Assembly (NCBI GenBank): GCA_016715895.1
Contig: JADJXH010000003.1
Coordinates: 1,343,501 to 1,407,500 of the forward strand
DNA from: Flavobacteriales bacterium
GTDB lineage: Bacteria > Bacteroidota > Bacteroidia > Flavobacteriales_F > PHOS-HE28
Direction of reading: 5' to 3'
Length of the DNA: 64,000 nucleotides
Numbering within the stretch: position 1 is the first letter of the stretch; each line of letters opens with the position of its first letter. The translations under genes were made by a program, and so were the position numbers. Positions 54,217-62,887 of this stretch are shown piece by piece. Under the pieces are notes generated by a model. That model made no database searches. It had not been told where the DNA came from and was given only the letters and a program-made list of their open reading frames with translations.

Positions 54217-56207
54217 TGCACGACCACGCGTTCCACGAAGGTGCGCTCGTCCGTGCGGATGGCCACCAGGTAGGTGCCCGGCCGCCCGTGCATCGGTATG
54301 ACCAGCGTGCCGGAGGTCGGCAGCGGACGGGCCACCTCGCGGCCACTGGCATCGTACACCACCACTTCGCGCACACGACCCGTGAGGCCGGCCACGCGGA
54401 GCACGCCGTCGCGCACGGGGTTCGGGAACACCCGCACACCCAGGTCGGACAACCCGTCGATGCCCACCGAGAAGTCGGTGAGCTGCACCTCCTTCACCAA
54501 CACCGGCTTGCGGTCGGCATTGTTGTACATGGTCTCGAAGCTGTCGATCGGCGCACTGCTGTAGCTGAACAGTTCCTGGTTCCAGCGGGCCGGCGCCGTC
54601 TGGTACCAGAAGCGCGCCACCACGTTGATGAGGCCGGTGTAGCCCGCCATGGGCACGTGGTAGTGAACGATGTCGCCACCGTTGCCCTCCACGCCCAGCG
54701 CGTCGCGGTTGAAATCGACGTCCGTGACCGGCACCCCGGCCACCACGCAGGTGTCGTAGGCGAAATGGCTGGTGGTGAAGCCCTCGGGCACCAGGCGGTT
54801 GTCCTTCAGGTGCTGGTCCGCACGCAGCAGCACGGTGGTCTTGTCGCCGTTCACATCGCCCATCACATGCTCGTAGATCTGGGCCTGGTCGGCGCTGGTG
54901 ATCACATCGTGGTGCGGCTCCCAGTCGGCATCGTGGCCCACCACCTCGTAGGTGTCGTCGAAGCCCCCACTGCGGAAGAGCGTGTCCTGTCCGGTGGCAT
55001 CCAGCACCAGCAGCTCCATGAAGGCGCGGCGGCTGGGATACCCGCTGGGGAACTTGTGGCCGACCAGGTTCAGCAGCGACACATCGATGAAGGCGGTGTC
55101 CGCCGTGCGGTCCACCACCGTGGCGTCCATCAGCAGGCTCTGATCCTGCAGCAGCCGCAGCGTGCGGGCGATGGTGCTGTCGAACTGGGTCTCGTTGGCC
55201 GTGAGTTCGAGCGGGCCGATGTTGTCCTTCAGCAGGCCGAGCATGAAGCTGTTGGCCCCGGCGAAGTGGTGCATGCCGAAGGGGAACCGCCGTTGAAGGA
55301 AGAGGTAGAGCGAGGAGATGACGACCGCATCATCGTTGCGTGGCACGTGGCAGCCCTGGCAGCTGATGCCGTTGGGATCGCCGATGAGGTCGTTGAAGCG
55401 GCTGTTCAGCCACTCGTGGTAGGTGGCCTGCTCCACGAACGAGCCCCCGGTGAGGTTGCCCTGCAGGTCCACCGTTTCGGTGATCAGGGTGTGGCAACCG
55501 GCGCACAGGGCGGCGCTGTTGATGTGCTCACCGAACTGCGGCTCGTAGCCCACGAAGGAGGTCATCGGCGCGCCGAACAAGGGCAGCGGGTCGTCCGGGC
55601 CGCCGTAGGGGCCGTAGAGCGGGCTGCCCAGGGTGTCGAAGCGCAGGTTCCCGCTGAAGAGCAGGCCCAGGCTGTCGGCGCTCTGGATGTGGCACCCCAC
55701 GCAGCTCACCCCGTCCAGCCCGATGGGGTCCTGCTCCAGTTCGGTGATGGAATAGTGGCCGCCTCCGGTGAGGGCCTTGTCATGCCGGCCCATCGGGGCG
55801 TGGCAGCTGGTGCATTTGTCCTCGATGACCCCCTGCAGGGCGGGATTCACCAGGCCTTCATGGCTCACCTTGGCACGCCAGAAGGGGTCGCGGGCGCTGT
55901 TGGCCATCATGGAGCTGCGCCAGTCGTCCACCACGTTCACGTCCACCCCGTTGGAATCGACGCTGGCGAACTGCATGGGGTCGTGGCCATGGCAGCCCTC
56001 GCAGTTGCCGCTGGCCATGAAGTAGGTGTTCTGGCCCACGGCCAGGCCCAGGCCACCGCGGTCGGCCCCGAAGGCCGCCAATTCCTCGGCGGTGTGGTAG
56101 GCCTTGGCCACCGGCGGTCCGCCGTCGTTCCAGGCGATCAACACGGCGACGATCGCGCCCAGCGCGAGCATCACGCCAAGGCGCATCAGGGGTAGGCTTC
56201 GCATCAT
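54213..56207 (-). CDS. Pentaheme c-type cytochrome with T9SS sorting domain
   Basis: A 664-aa protein with an N-terminal hydrophobic signal (MMRSLPLMRLGVMLALGAIV). Five CxxCH heme motifs occur: CEGCHGH, CTSCHAP, CVGCHIQ, CAGCHTL and CQGCHVP, in the first ~310 residues. A beta-rich region follows. The last ~75 residues (VRVFPNPVRDGVLRVAGLTG, GREVARPLPT, GRPGTYLVAIRTDERTF) form a type-A sorting domain. Heme attachment happens in the periplasm, so export of the holo-cytochrome through T9SS and surface attachment would follow, suggesting extracellular electron transfer or an oxidoreductase role. The enzyme class is unknown. The gene is coupled to the M28 peptidase. Start is one of two adjacent ATGs (56207 or 56204). 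Confidence 0.82.
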   Translation of the reverse strand: MMRSLPLMRLGVMLALGAIVAVLIAWNDGGPPVAKAYHTAEELAAFGADRGGLGLAVGQNTYFMASGNCEGCHGHDPMQFASVDSNGVDVNVVDDWRSSMMANSARDPFWRAKVSHEGLVNPALQGVIEDKCTSCHAPMGRHDKALTGGGHYSITELEQDPIGLDGVSCVGCHIQSADSLGLLFSGNLRFDTLGSPLYGPYGGPDDPLPLFGAPMTSFVGYEPQFGEHINSAALCAGCHTLITETVDLQGNLTGGSFVEQATYHEWLNSRFNDLIGDPNGISCQGCHVPRNDDAVVISSLYLFLQRRFPFGMHHFAGANSFMLGLLKDNIGPLELTANETQFDSTIARTLRLLQDQSLLMDATVVDRTADTAFIDVSLLNLVGHKFPSGYPSRRAFMELLVLDATGQDTLFRSGGFDDTYEVVGHDADWEPHHDVITSADQAQIYEHVMGDVNGDKTTVLLRADQHLKDNRLVPEGFTTSHFAYDTCVVAGVPVTDVDFNRDALGVEGNGGDIVHYHVPMAGYTGLINVVARFWYQTAPARWNQELFSYSSAPIDSFETMYNNADRKPVLVKEVQLTDFSVGIDGLSDLGVRVFPNPVRDGVLRVAGLTGRVREVVVYDASGREVARPLPTSGTLVIPMHGRPGTYLVAIRTDERTFVERVVVQ

Positions 56208-56303
56208 GTACAGGGTCCTTGCAGGTGGCCCAAGGTAGCAGGTCCCCGGGCGGTGAGGCATGACCGTGGTGGGGTCACGCTTGAGGTCCTGAGCGGATCG
56301 CGA

Positions 56304-56864
56304 TCAGCTGCCGCGCTGGCTGCCCTTGCGCACGGTGGTGCCGGCGCTCTTGGCCTTGGTGCCGCTGCCCGGCTTGGGGGCGTTGGCCTTCTTCACCGCC
56401 ACATCGGCCTTGACCGGACCCTTGCTCTTCTTGTCGCCGGCCTTCGCCTCGGCGGGCTTGTCGCCGTCCTTGGACTCTTCCTTGGCGTCGAGGGCACCGG
56501 ACCTGGCGAGCTGCTCATACCAGGCGAACAACTTGCGCACGTCGCTCGGGTAGATGCGGTTGCGGTCGTGCTCCGGCAGCACCTCCCCCAGTTTCTTCCA
56601 GAGGGTCTCTTCGTCACCCTTGGGGTCCACGCTCAACTTGCCCTTCTCCTGGGCGTGCAGCTTGGCCAGCACGTCCTTCAGGGGCACATCATCGCCGGTG
56701 GTGAACATGCTGATCTCCTCCAAGGAGCTCACGCGCATGGAGGTCGGCACCGGCACCCGCTTGCCGTCGATGAGGCTTTCGGCGATGATGGCCTGGCGGG
56801 CCTGCGCCACCACGCGGAACAGACCGGACTTGCCGGCCACGGAGATGATCTTGCTGAGGTCCAT
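56304..56864 (-). CDS. DUF5606 family protein
   Basis: A 186-aa cytosolic protein of a family found in Bacteroidota. The conserved N-terminal ~125 residues include MDLSKIISVAGKSGLFRVVA, AIIAESLIDGKRVPVPTSMR, EEISMFTTGDDVPLKDVLAK and HDRNRIYPSDVRKLFAWYEQ. The tail (about 130-186) is Lys/Ala/Gly-rich and disordered (KSKGPVKADVAVKKANAPKP), which may bind nucleic acid or simply be a linker. Function is unknown. It has its own perfect -7 box just upstream (56875-56882), inside the end of the neighbouring lipoprotein operon, so it is transcribed separately. Confidence 0.85.
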   Translation of the reverse strand: MDLSKIISVAGKSGLFRVVAQARQAIIAESLIDGKRVPVPTSMRVSSLEEISMFTTGDDVPLKDVLAKLHAQEKGKLSVDPKGDEETLWKKLGEVLPEHDRNRIYPSDVRKLFAWYEQLARSGALDAKEESKDGDKPAEAKAGDKKSKGPVKADVAVKKANAPKPGSGTKAKSAGTTVRKGSQRGS

Positions 56865-56874
56865 GGGAAGGGTG

Positions 56875-56882
56875 CAAAGCTA
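56875..56882 (-). promoter_or_regulatory. -7 promoter element TAGCTTTG for the DUF5606 gene
   Basis: A perfect TAnnTTTG match, 10 nt before the ATG at 56864. Confidence 0.65.
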
Positions 56883-56893
56883 GCCGCCCCGGA

Positions 56894-57622
56894 TCAATAG
56901 GGGCAGGTCTCGCCGGGGAGGAAGCGGTCCCAGCGTTTGATGGTCAACAGGGTCACGGTGCCCTGATCGTCGGTGAGCGGGGTGGGTTGCATCACGCCGC
57001 CCAGTTCCACCACCAGGCCAGCGGCCGGGTCGCCCCCGGCCTTGCGGAAGCCCTCCTCGATGTCGGCCGCCTCCGGATCGAAGCGCACCAGCATCAGGCG
57101 GCCACTGTGGCACTCGCGGAAGTTCCACACGTTGGGACGGCCCTGGAAGAAGGAGCCTTTCAGCGCCTCGCCGACCGTTGGTGTCAGGTCGGCAGCCTCG
57201 CGGTGCAGGGCATAGGCCACGGTGTCCAGGGCGTCCCCACCCGCGCCATCCTGCGCCACCAACGAACCATCCGTCCGTATGGTGTAGTGCTCGACCTGTT
57301 CACCACCTGCAAGCGTGAGCTCCAGCCGGCCCTGCTCGTCCATGCGCCAACGGCCCCAGGAGCACGTGGCCTCCTCAAGTTCCCCGTTGCGTCGCTGTTG
57401 CCGCTGCACCACGCAGCCCCCGAAGGACCAGAGCTGGACATCCGTGCGGATGCCCTCACAATCGGCACAGGGAAGCACGGCCGCATAGTGGCCGGGCGCG
57501 GCGGTCGGGGCCGGGGTGGCGGCCGGCGTGGCCGAGGGCTCCTGCTTTCCGGCAGGTCCGTGGGAACAGGAGGCAAGAACGAGCACGGCGGTCAACAGGG
57601 CCGCAGGTCCATGGCGATGCAT
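56894..57622 (-). CDS. NlpE-like lipoprotein
   Basis: A 242-aa lipoprotein. The signal MHRHGPAALLTAVLVLASCS has a lipobox (LASC, modified Cys19) and an Ala/Pro/Thr-rich linker. The NlpE N-terminal domain follows (AAVLPCADCEGIRTDVQLWS, with the CxxC of copper-stress lipoprotein NlpE). A second domain (about 145-242) holds LKGSFFQGRPNVWNFRECHS and RLMLVRFDPEA, resembling META-like or DUF4377-like modules. A role in envelope or copper stress sensing is inferred from the family. The start overlaps the upstream gene's stop (TGATG), so it is the third gene of the dnaB operon. Confidence 0.75.
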   Translation of the reverse strand: MHRHGPAALLTAVLVLASCSHGPAGKQEPSATPAATPAPTAAPGHYAAVLPCADCEGIRTDVQLWSFGGCVVQRQQRRNGELEEATCSWGRWRMDEQGRLELTLAGGEQVEHYTIRTDGSLVAQDGAGGDALDTVAYALHREAADLTPTVGEALKGSFFQGRPNVWNFRECHSGRLMLVRFDPEAADIEEGFRKAGGDPAAGLVVELGGVMQPTPLTDDQGTVTLLTIKRWDRFLPGETCPY

Positions 57623-58911
57623 CAGGTCTTCTGCTTGCGTTTGCGGGCGGCCGGGAACAGGATGTTGTTCAGGATCAACCGGTAGCCGCTGCTGTTGGGG
57701 TGCAGGCTCAGGTCCGTCGGCGGGTCGCCCACCATGTGCTGGTAGTCCTCCGGATCGTGGCCGCCATAATAGGTCCACTGGCCCAGCGCGTATTCGCCGT
57801 GGATGTACTTCACGGTGCCCTGCGCCTTGTTCTCACCCATCACGGTGACACCGGGCTTCACCAGGCCCTTCCGGAAGGCCGTGGTCTGGCCCATGAAGCC
57901 GCGCACCACCTGCTCGTGGCTCTGGCACAGCATGGTGGGCACGATGTCCCACTTCGCGCTGAAGTCGAACAGGGTGAAGAAATCGCGCTCCTGTCCGATG
58001 CTGCCGTGGATGTCCGTGGCGTCGATGTTGCTGAACTCGTACACCATCGGGTCCACCACCAGGCGGAAGTCCTTGAAGGCGAAGCTGCGGTTGAAGTCGA
58101 TCTTCTGCTGGGCCGCCGGGTCGATGGGGTCGTGGTCGAACTCCGGGGTGCAGATGTCGACGCCTTCGGCGGCCAGGGCGATGTCGTAGCTGTCCGTACC
58201 GCTGCACATGGTGAAGAGGTAGCCGCCGCCGGCCACGTAGTCGCGGATGCGGGTGGCCACGGCCAGCTTCATCTGGCTCACCTTGGCGAAGCCGAGGGAG
58301 GCGGCCATCTCCTCGCTCTCCTTCACCTGGGCGATGTACCACGGCGCGTTGCGGTAGTTGCGGTAGAACTTGCCGTACTGGCCGGTGAAGTCCTCGTGGT
58401 GCAGGTGCAGCCAGTCGTACTGCGGCAATACGCCGGCGATCACCTCGGGGTCGTAGATGCGTTCGTAGGGGATCTCCGCGTAGGTCATCACCAGGGCGAC
58501 GGCATCATCCCAGGGCTGGAAGCTGGCGGGGGCGTACACGGCGATGCGGGGGGCCTTCTCCAGCTTCACCACCTCCATGTTCACCTCGGGGTCGGCGATC
58601 TCGGCCAGGATGGCGGCGGCCTGCGCGTCGGCGATCACCTGGTGGGTGACCCCGCGGATGCTGCACTCCTGCTCGATGGCGGGGATGTGGTCGATCAGGA
58701 AGCTGCCGCCGCGGTAGTTCAGCAGCCACTCCACGGTCACATCGCGCTGCAGCGTCCAATAGGCGATGCCGTAAGCCTTCAGGTGGTCGCGCTGGCTGCC
58801 GTCCATGGGGATCAACAGCCGCGAGGCCTGCAGCCCCAGGCCCGCGAAGAGGGCCAGGGCGAGGAGGAGGATCCGCGCGGGGCGGGGGTCAGAAGGGCGC
58901 TTCGTCGGCAT
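57622..58911 (-). CDS. Conserved Bacteroidota exported protein (family often mislabelled 'asparagine synthetase B')
   Basis: A 429-aa protein with an N-terminal hydrophobic signal (about 12-30, ARILLLALALFAGLGLQASR). The well-conserved body includes LLIPMDGSQRDHLKAYGIAY, WLLNYRGGSFLIDHIPAIEQ, LHLHHEDFTGQYGKFYRNYR, LFTMCSGTDSYDIAL and YYGGHDPEDYQHMVGDPPTD. I recognise the family from other Bacteroidota, where it is often called asparagine synthetase B. No amidotransferase or ATP-PPase motif supports that name. HHEDFTGQYGKF and the GGGYLFTMCSGTDSYD loop could form an active site. Its start overlaps the end of dnaB by 23 nt. Function unknown. Confidence 0.8.
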   Translation of the reverse strand: MPTKRPSDPRPARILLLALALFAGLGLQASRLLIPMDGSQRDHLKAYGIAYWTLQRDVTVEWLLNYRGGSFLIDHIPAIEQECSIRGVTHQVIADAQAAAILAEIADPEVNMEVVKLEKAPRIAVYAPASFQPWDDAVALVMTYAEIPYERIYDPEVIAGVLPQYDWLHLHHEDFTGQYGKFYRNYRNAPWYIAQVKESEEMAASLGFAKVSQMKLAVATRIRDYVAGGGYLFTMCSGTDSYDIALAAEGVDICTPEFDHDPIDPAAQQKIDFNRSFAFKDFRLVVDPMVYEFSNIDATDIHGSIGQERDFFTLFDFSAKWDIVPTMLCQSHEQVVRGFMGQTTAFRKGLVKPGVTVMGENKAQGTVKYIHGEYALGQWTYYGGHDPEDYQHMVGDPPTDLSLHPNSSGYRLILNNILFPAARKRKQKT

Positions 58912-61420
58912 CGTCGTTCATCCGGCTGGGTCGGGTGATGGTGCGCATGCCATCGGATCCCGTGCCACCGGCATCGAAGGCCACCGGTGTCGTCTCCAGG
59001 TCAGCGAATTTAGCCAGCTCGGGGATGAAGCGCAGCAGCACGGTGTCCAGGGCGCCGTTCCGGTGCTTGGCGATGATGCACTCGCCGATGCCGAGGGTGC
59101 TGCCGTAGTGGTCCTCGTAGATCTTGTAGTACTCCGGGCGGTACAGGAAGCAGACCAGGTCGGCGTCCTGTTCGATGGCGCCCGATTCGCGCAGGTCGCT
59201 GAGCTGCGGTCTCTTGTCGCCGCCGCGGGTCTCCACCGCACGGCTCAGCTGGCTCAGGGCGATGATGGGCACGTCCAGTTCCTTGGCGATGCTCTTGATG
59301 CTGCGGCTGATGCTGCTGATCTCCTGCTCGCGGTTGCCGCCCTTGTTGTCGGTGCCCGAGGTCATCAGCTGCAGGTAGTCGATGATGATCAGCTCCACGT
59401 TGTGCTGGCTCTTCAGGCGGCGGCATTTGGCGCGCAGTTCGAAGATGTTCAGCGCGGGCGTGTCGTCGATGAAGATGGGCGCCTTGTCCAGGCGGCTGAT
59501 GTGCTGGTGCAGAAGGGCGAACTCCTGGTCGTTGAGGTCGCCCTTGCGCAGCTTCTCGGAGCTGATGCCGGCCTCGCTGGCGATCAGGCGGGTCACCAGC
59601 TGGGTGCTGCTCATCTCCAGGCTGAACACGGCCACCGCGCGCTTCTGCTCCACGGCGATGTTGCGGGCCATGCTGAGCACGAAGGCGGTGTTGTGCGTCA
59701 CCGTCATATCCTCCAGCAGGAAGAGCCGGTTGCCGTCGATCTCGAAACCGTAGTAGTCGTCCTCCCGGTCGAACTCCACCCGGATGCCGGTGTGTTGATG
59801 ATCCCTGGTGGGTGCGGCGACCCGGGGCTTCTTCCGCTCCACCCGGACGGGGATGCGCTGAAGGTCGCCTCCGATACGGACGCGCCAGACCTGCGAGGAG
59901 AAGCCGCGTTCCTTGATGCTGGCCGTCTTGGCCGTGATGCTGGTCTTGAACCCGAGCGAATCGGCCAGGAACTTGATCTGCCGCGCCAACCCTTCGTTCT
60001 TCTGGGTGATCTCGAAGACGTTGAACTCCTGGGCATAGTGGCCGTCGCTGTCCAGCAGACCCGCGAGCAACCTGAGGCGGTTGTCGGACGAGTTGATCAG
60101 GTACGCCTGCGGGATGTGCTTGTTCTCCAGCAGGTCCAGCGCGCGCAGGTCGGCCTGCACGCTCGGCAGATCGCGACCGCCCCGGCGGCCCTGGGTCACG
60201 GCGTCGTTGTTCGTGCGGCCCTCCTGCACATATTCCACCAGCTCGAGCTCACGATCCCGGGCCATTCCGCCCAGGTAGGCGATCACCTCCGGCTCGGTGG
60301 TGGTGATCCGCGAGCTGTAGCTGTGGCCGTCGCCCAGCCAAAGGCCCAGGAAATAGGGGTCGATGGGAAGCGCGCGCTCGGGGAACTCCACAGCCACCTT
60401 GTAGCCCTTGTAATTGCTGCGGAACTTCTCCGAACGGGAAAGCCAGTCGCGCACCTCGATGTTCAGCACCTCACCATGCACATGCCCGCCCTCGTTGCGG
60501 CTGCGCTTCAGGGAGAGGATGTGCGACTCGTTGACGCGGTAACTGATGCCGCTGTTCTGGTGCACCCAGTACATCCGTTCCCGGCCGCGCGCGAGGCTCA
60601 ACACCATTCTCGGCGTGGAATCGTCGCCCATCAGCAGCTCGCCGACCAGCACATCCTCCACATTGCGCAACGAACCGTCGTACATCAGCACCTTGGTGCC
60701 CTTGCCCAGGCATTTCCCCATGCCGGGCCGCGCCGCCACGATCACCATGTCGCTGCGCTGCCAGCCCGCGGTCAGCTTGTCCAGCTTCACGAAGCCCGTG
60801 GGCACGCCGCTCACCCCGCCGGTGTTGTGCTTGGCGCTCTCGATCTGCGCGATGGCGTCCCGGATCAGGTCGCTCATCGGCTCGTAGTTGCGCTTCAGGT
60901 TGCCGCTGGTGATGCCGTAGAGGTCCTGCTCGGTCTTGTCCAGCAGGTCGAACACGTCCGCCGTCTCGTCGAAGGCGTCGCGCATCGTCTCGGCACTGAT
61001 GCGGATCAGCTCGCGCAGGATGTGCTTCTGGCTGATGATGCGCGCGTGGTACTGCACGTTCGCGCTGCTCGCCACCTTGTTGGTGAGCTGGCTGATGTAG
61101 AAGGGCCCGCCCACCACGTCCAGCTCGCCGCGCTTGCGCAGCTCTTCGGTCACCGTCAGGATGTCGATGGGCTGGTCGCTGCGGAAGAGGCCCTGCACCG
61201 CGTCGAAGATGCGCTTGTGCGCCTCCACGTAGAAGCTGTCGGGGCTCAGGATGTCGATGGCCTCGTTCACCGCGTTGCGCTCCAGCATCAGCGCGCCCAG
61301 CACGGCCTGCTCCAGCTCGGGCGCCTGCGGCGGCAGTTTGCCGGCCTCCAGGGCGGGGTCGAGCAGGGACGGAGCGGTGCGGCGCCGGCGGTCGGCGCGG
61401 ATCGGCGGGGTGTCGGCCAT
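58889..61420 (-). CDS. dnaB: Replicative DNA helicase DnaB, interrupted by an in-frame intein
   Basis: An 843-codon gene. Without the 341-aa intein it gives a 502-aa helicase of normal size. The N-terminal DnaB domain has PQAPELEQAVLGALMLERNA. The RecA-like motor has the P-loop AARPGMGK/TAFVLSMARN split by the intein, ALNIFELRAKCRRLKSQHNV, LIIIDYLQLMTSG and LSQLSRAVETRGGDKRPQLS. Excision of the intein (59690-60712) is needed for function. The ATG at 61420 (MADTPPIRADRRRRTAPSLL) is chosen over 61468 because the TATTTTTG promoter box lies between them. The downstream gene starts inside its last codons. Confidence 0.95.
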   Translation of the reverse strand: MADTPPIRADRRRRTAPSLLDPALEAGKLPPQAPELEQAVLGALMLERNAVNEAIDILSPDSFYVEAHKRIFDAVQGLFRSDQPIDILTVTEELRKRGELDVVGGPFYISQLTNKVASSANVQYHARIISQKHILRELIRISAETMRDAFDETADVFDLLDKTEQDLYGITSGNLKRNYEPMSDLIRDAIAQIESAKHNTGGVSGVPTGFVKLDKLTAGWQRSDMVIVAARPGMGKCLGKGTKVLMYDGSLRNVEDVLVGELLMGDDSTPRMVLSLARGRERMYWVHQNSGISYRVNESHILSLKRSRNEGGHVHGEVLNIEVRDWLSRSEKFRSNYKGYKVAVEFPERALPIDPYFLGLWLGDGHSYSSRITTTEPEVIAYLGGMARDRELELVEYVQEGRTNNDAVTQGRRGGRDLPSVQADLRALDLLENKHIPQAYLINSSDNRLRLLAGLLDSDGHYAQEFNVFEITQKNEGLARQIKFLADSLGFKTSITAKTASIKERGFSSQVWRVRIGGDLQRIPVRVERKKPRVAAPTRDHQHTGIRVEFDREDDYYGFEIDGNRLFLLEDMTVTHNTAFVLSMARNIAVEQKRAVAVFSLEMSSTQLVTRLIASEAGISSEKLRKGDLNDQEFALLHQHISRLDKAPIFIDDTPALNIFELRAKCRRLKSQHNVELIIIDYLQLMTSGTDNKGGNREQEISSISRSIKSIAKELDVPIIALSQLSRAVETRGGDKRPQLSDLRESGAIEQDADLVCFLYRPEYYKIYEDHYGSTLGIGECIIAKHRNGALDTVLLRFIPELAKFADLETTPVAFDAGGTGSDGMRTITRPSRMNDDADEAPF
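59690..60712 (-). mobile_element. DnaB intein with LAGLIDADG homing endonuclease
   Basis: A 341-aa insertion directly after GMGK of the P-loop. It starts at Cys253 (CLGKGTKVLMYDGSLRNVED; numbered from the open frame at 61468) and ends VTHN593 before Thr594. Splicing blocks: A at the Cys; B near YRVNESHILSLKRSR (H316); F/G in DDYYGFEIDGNRLFLLEDMT and VTHN. Two LAGLIDADG-like blocks (FLGLWLGDGHS; LLAGLLDSDGHY) indicate a homing endonuclease that looks intact. The C-extein nucleophile is Thr. The insertion spares the frame and only works if spliced out. Confidence 0.93.
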
Positions 61421-61453
61421 CAGGGAGCGAAGGGAAGCAGCGTGGAAGGGGGC

Positions 61454-61461
61454 CAAAAATA
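61454..61461 (-). promoter_or_regulatory. -7 promoter element TATTTTTG for dnaB
   Basis: A perfect TAnnTTTG match, 33 nt before the ATG at 61420. It rules out the upstream ATG at 61468. Confidence 0.6.
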
Positions 61462-61515
61462 GCCGCACCGATCACCGGTCCCGTCCCGATCATCAACAAC
61501 TCATCAGCCACGCAC

Positions 61516-61523
61516 TAACATTG
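61516..61523 (+). promoter_or_regulatory. -7-like promoter element TAACATTG for the Ig/propeller lipoprotein
   Basis: One mismatch to TAnnTTTG, 74 nt before the ATG at 61598. Confidence 0.3.
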
Positions 61524-61597
61524 TGGATGTGGATGACGCGCACCGCCCATCGAACGCCTTCCGCGGGCGCGCGTGCCCGCATGCCGCCGCGCTTACG

Positions 61598-62887
61598 ATG
61601 AAGCTGGCCGCGGTCCTGCTGCTGCTCGTCGTCACCAGCTGCCGCAAGGACGAGGACCGCGAGGGACCCTCCGTCTCCATCCTCACGCCGGGTGCGGGCG
61701 CCCAGCTGCAGATCCCCGGCGAGGTGACTGTGCGCGCGGCCGTCAGCGACGACCGGCAGGTGGCCACCGTACGCTTCGCCGTGCTCGATCCCCAGGGCAT
61801 TCCGGTGGCCACCAGCCCGGCGGTCACCGTCGGTGCCGCTACCGGCGAGGTGGAACGCACCCTGGCCCTGTCCGACGAGTCCTTGCGCTCAGGCACCTAC
61901 GCGATCATGGTCACCGCCAGCGACGGGGCCAACGAAAGCCGCGCCTACCGGAACCTCGCGGTGGTCGAAGCGCCGCTGCGGCTTCGGGCCCTGCACGTGG
62001 TGAGCGCCGTCGGCGGGCAGACGGCTGTGCTGCGCATCGACAGCACCGGTGCCGCGGCGCCCTTCGCCACGCTGGACCAGGACGTGCGCCACGCGGTGCT
62101 CAGCTCCCGCTCGCGTGCCCTGGTGATCGCCGGCGACGTCAGCGGACCCGTCACGGCCCTCGATGCGGAGCTGGGGACCGTCCGCTGGCAGCTGCCCAAC
62201 ACCAACGCGCTCGGTGGCACCTTCTTCACCGGCCTCGACCGGATCGACGACGACCGTGTGCTGGTGGCCCGCGCGGATGGCCTGCTCAGCGCCCATGCGG
62301 CCTTCAGTGGCAGCGGGTTCTTCACCGCCTCGGCGCTGGACGGCCGCTATCCGCGCCGGCACACCGTGGTCGGTGGGCGCTTGCTGAGCGAACAACCCTT
62401 AGTGGCCGGCAGCGGCCGTCGGCTGGTGCTCTACACCCCGTACACCGGCGAACTGCTCGCCGAACGTCCGCTGGACCTGGTGCTCGCCGGCTTTGCCGCG
62501 CTGGACGACGACCGCGTGCTGCTGTTCGGGGAACGCAACGGCGATGGGGTGGTGCAGGAGCTCAACGTGGAGCTCGGTGGTGGATGGGAGCCGCAGGCGC
62601 TCGTCGGACAGCCCATCCGGGCGGTGGCCTCGGCGCCGGGACAGGTGCATGCCCTGGCCACGCCCACCGGGCTGCTGCGCTACACGTACGCCAGCAACAC
62701 CGTGGAGACCCTGATCGCCGGTCAGGCGGTGGATGCGGTGGCGCGCGATGCCGTGTCCGGAGCGCTGTACATCGCGGTGGCCGGGCAGGTGCAGCGGGTG
62801 GACGCCGGCAACGGGGCGGTGCTGCAAAGCTGGCCGCTCACGGGAGCGGCGGTGGCGCTCCTGCCCTTCTACAACCGGGAGCCCTGA
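61598..62887 (+). CDS. Lipoprotein with Ig-like domain and beta-propeller-like repeats
   Basis: A 429-aa lipoprotein: MKLAAVLLLLVVTSCRKDED, lipobox VTSC. An Ig-like domain (about 22-125) has SVSILTPGAGAQLQIPGEVT and TYAIMVTASDGANESRAYRN. The rest is repeating Ala/Val/Leu-rich blades (LRIDSTGAAAPFATLDQDVR, DAELGTVRWQLPNTNALGGT, YTGELLAERPLDLVLAGFAA, ALYIAVAGQVQRVDAGNGAV) that look like a PQQ-type propeller without its signature Trp pattern. No catalytic residues were recognised; a binding or structural role in the envelope is inferred. Start is at 61598, where the signal peptide begins, not at the upstream ATG. Its TGA abuts the convergent accA stop as TGATCA. Confidence 0.75.
   Translation: MKLAAVLLLLVVTSCRKDEDREGPSVSILTPGAGAQLQIPGEVTVRAAVSDDRQVATVRFAVLDPQGIPVATSPAVTVGAATGEVERTLALSDESLRSGTYAIMVTASDGANESRAYRNLAVVEAPLRLRALHVVSAVGGQTAVLRIDSTGAAAPFATLDQDVRHAVLSSRSRALVIAGDVSGPVTALDAELGTVRWQLPNTNALGGTFFTGLDRIDDDRVLVARADGLLSAHAAFSGSGFFTASALDGRYPRRHTVVGGRLLSEQPLVAGSGRRLVLYTPYTGELLAERPLDLVLAGFAALDDDRVLLFGERNGDGVVQELNVELGGGWEPQALVGQPIRAVASAPGQVHALATPTGLLRYTYASNTVETLIAGQAVDAVARDAVSGALYIAVAGQVQRVDAGNGAVLQSWPLTGAAVALLPFYNREP

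Noticed and set aside
58889..61420. dnaB as a disrupted gene
   Set aside because: The insertion keeps the frame, has all intein splicing motifs and restores GMGKT when removed.
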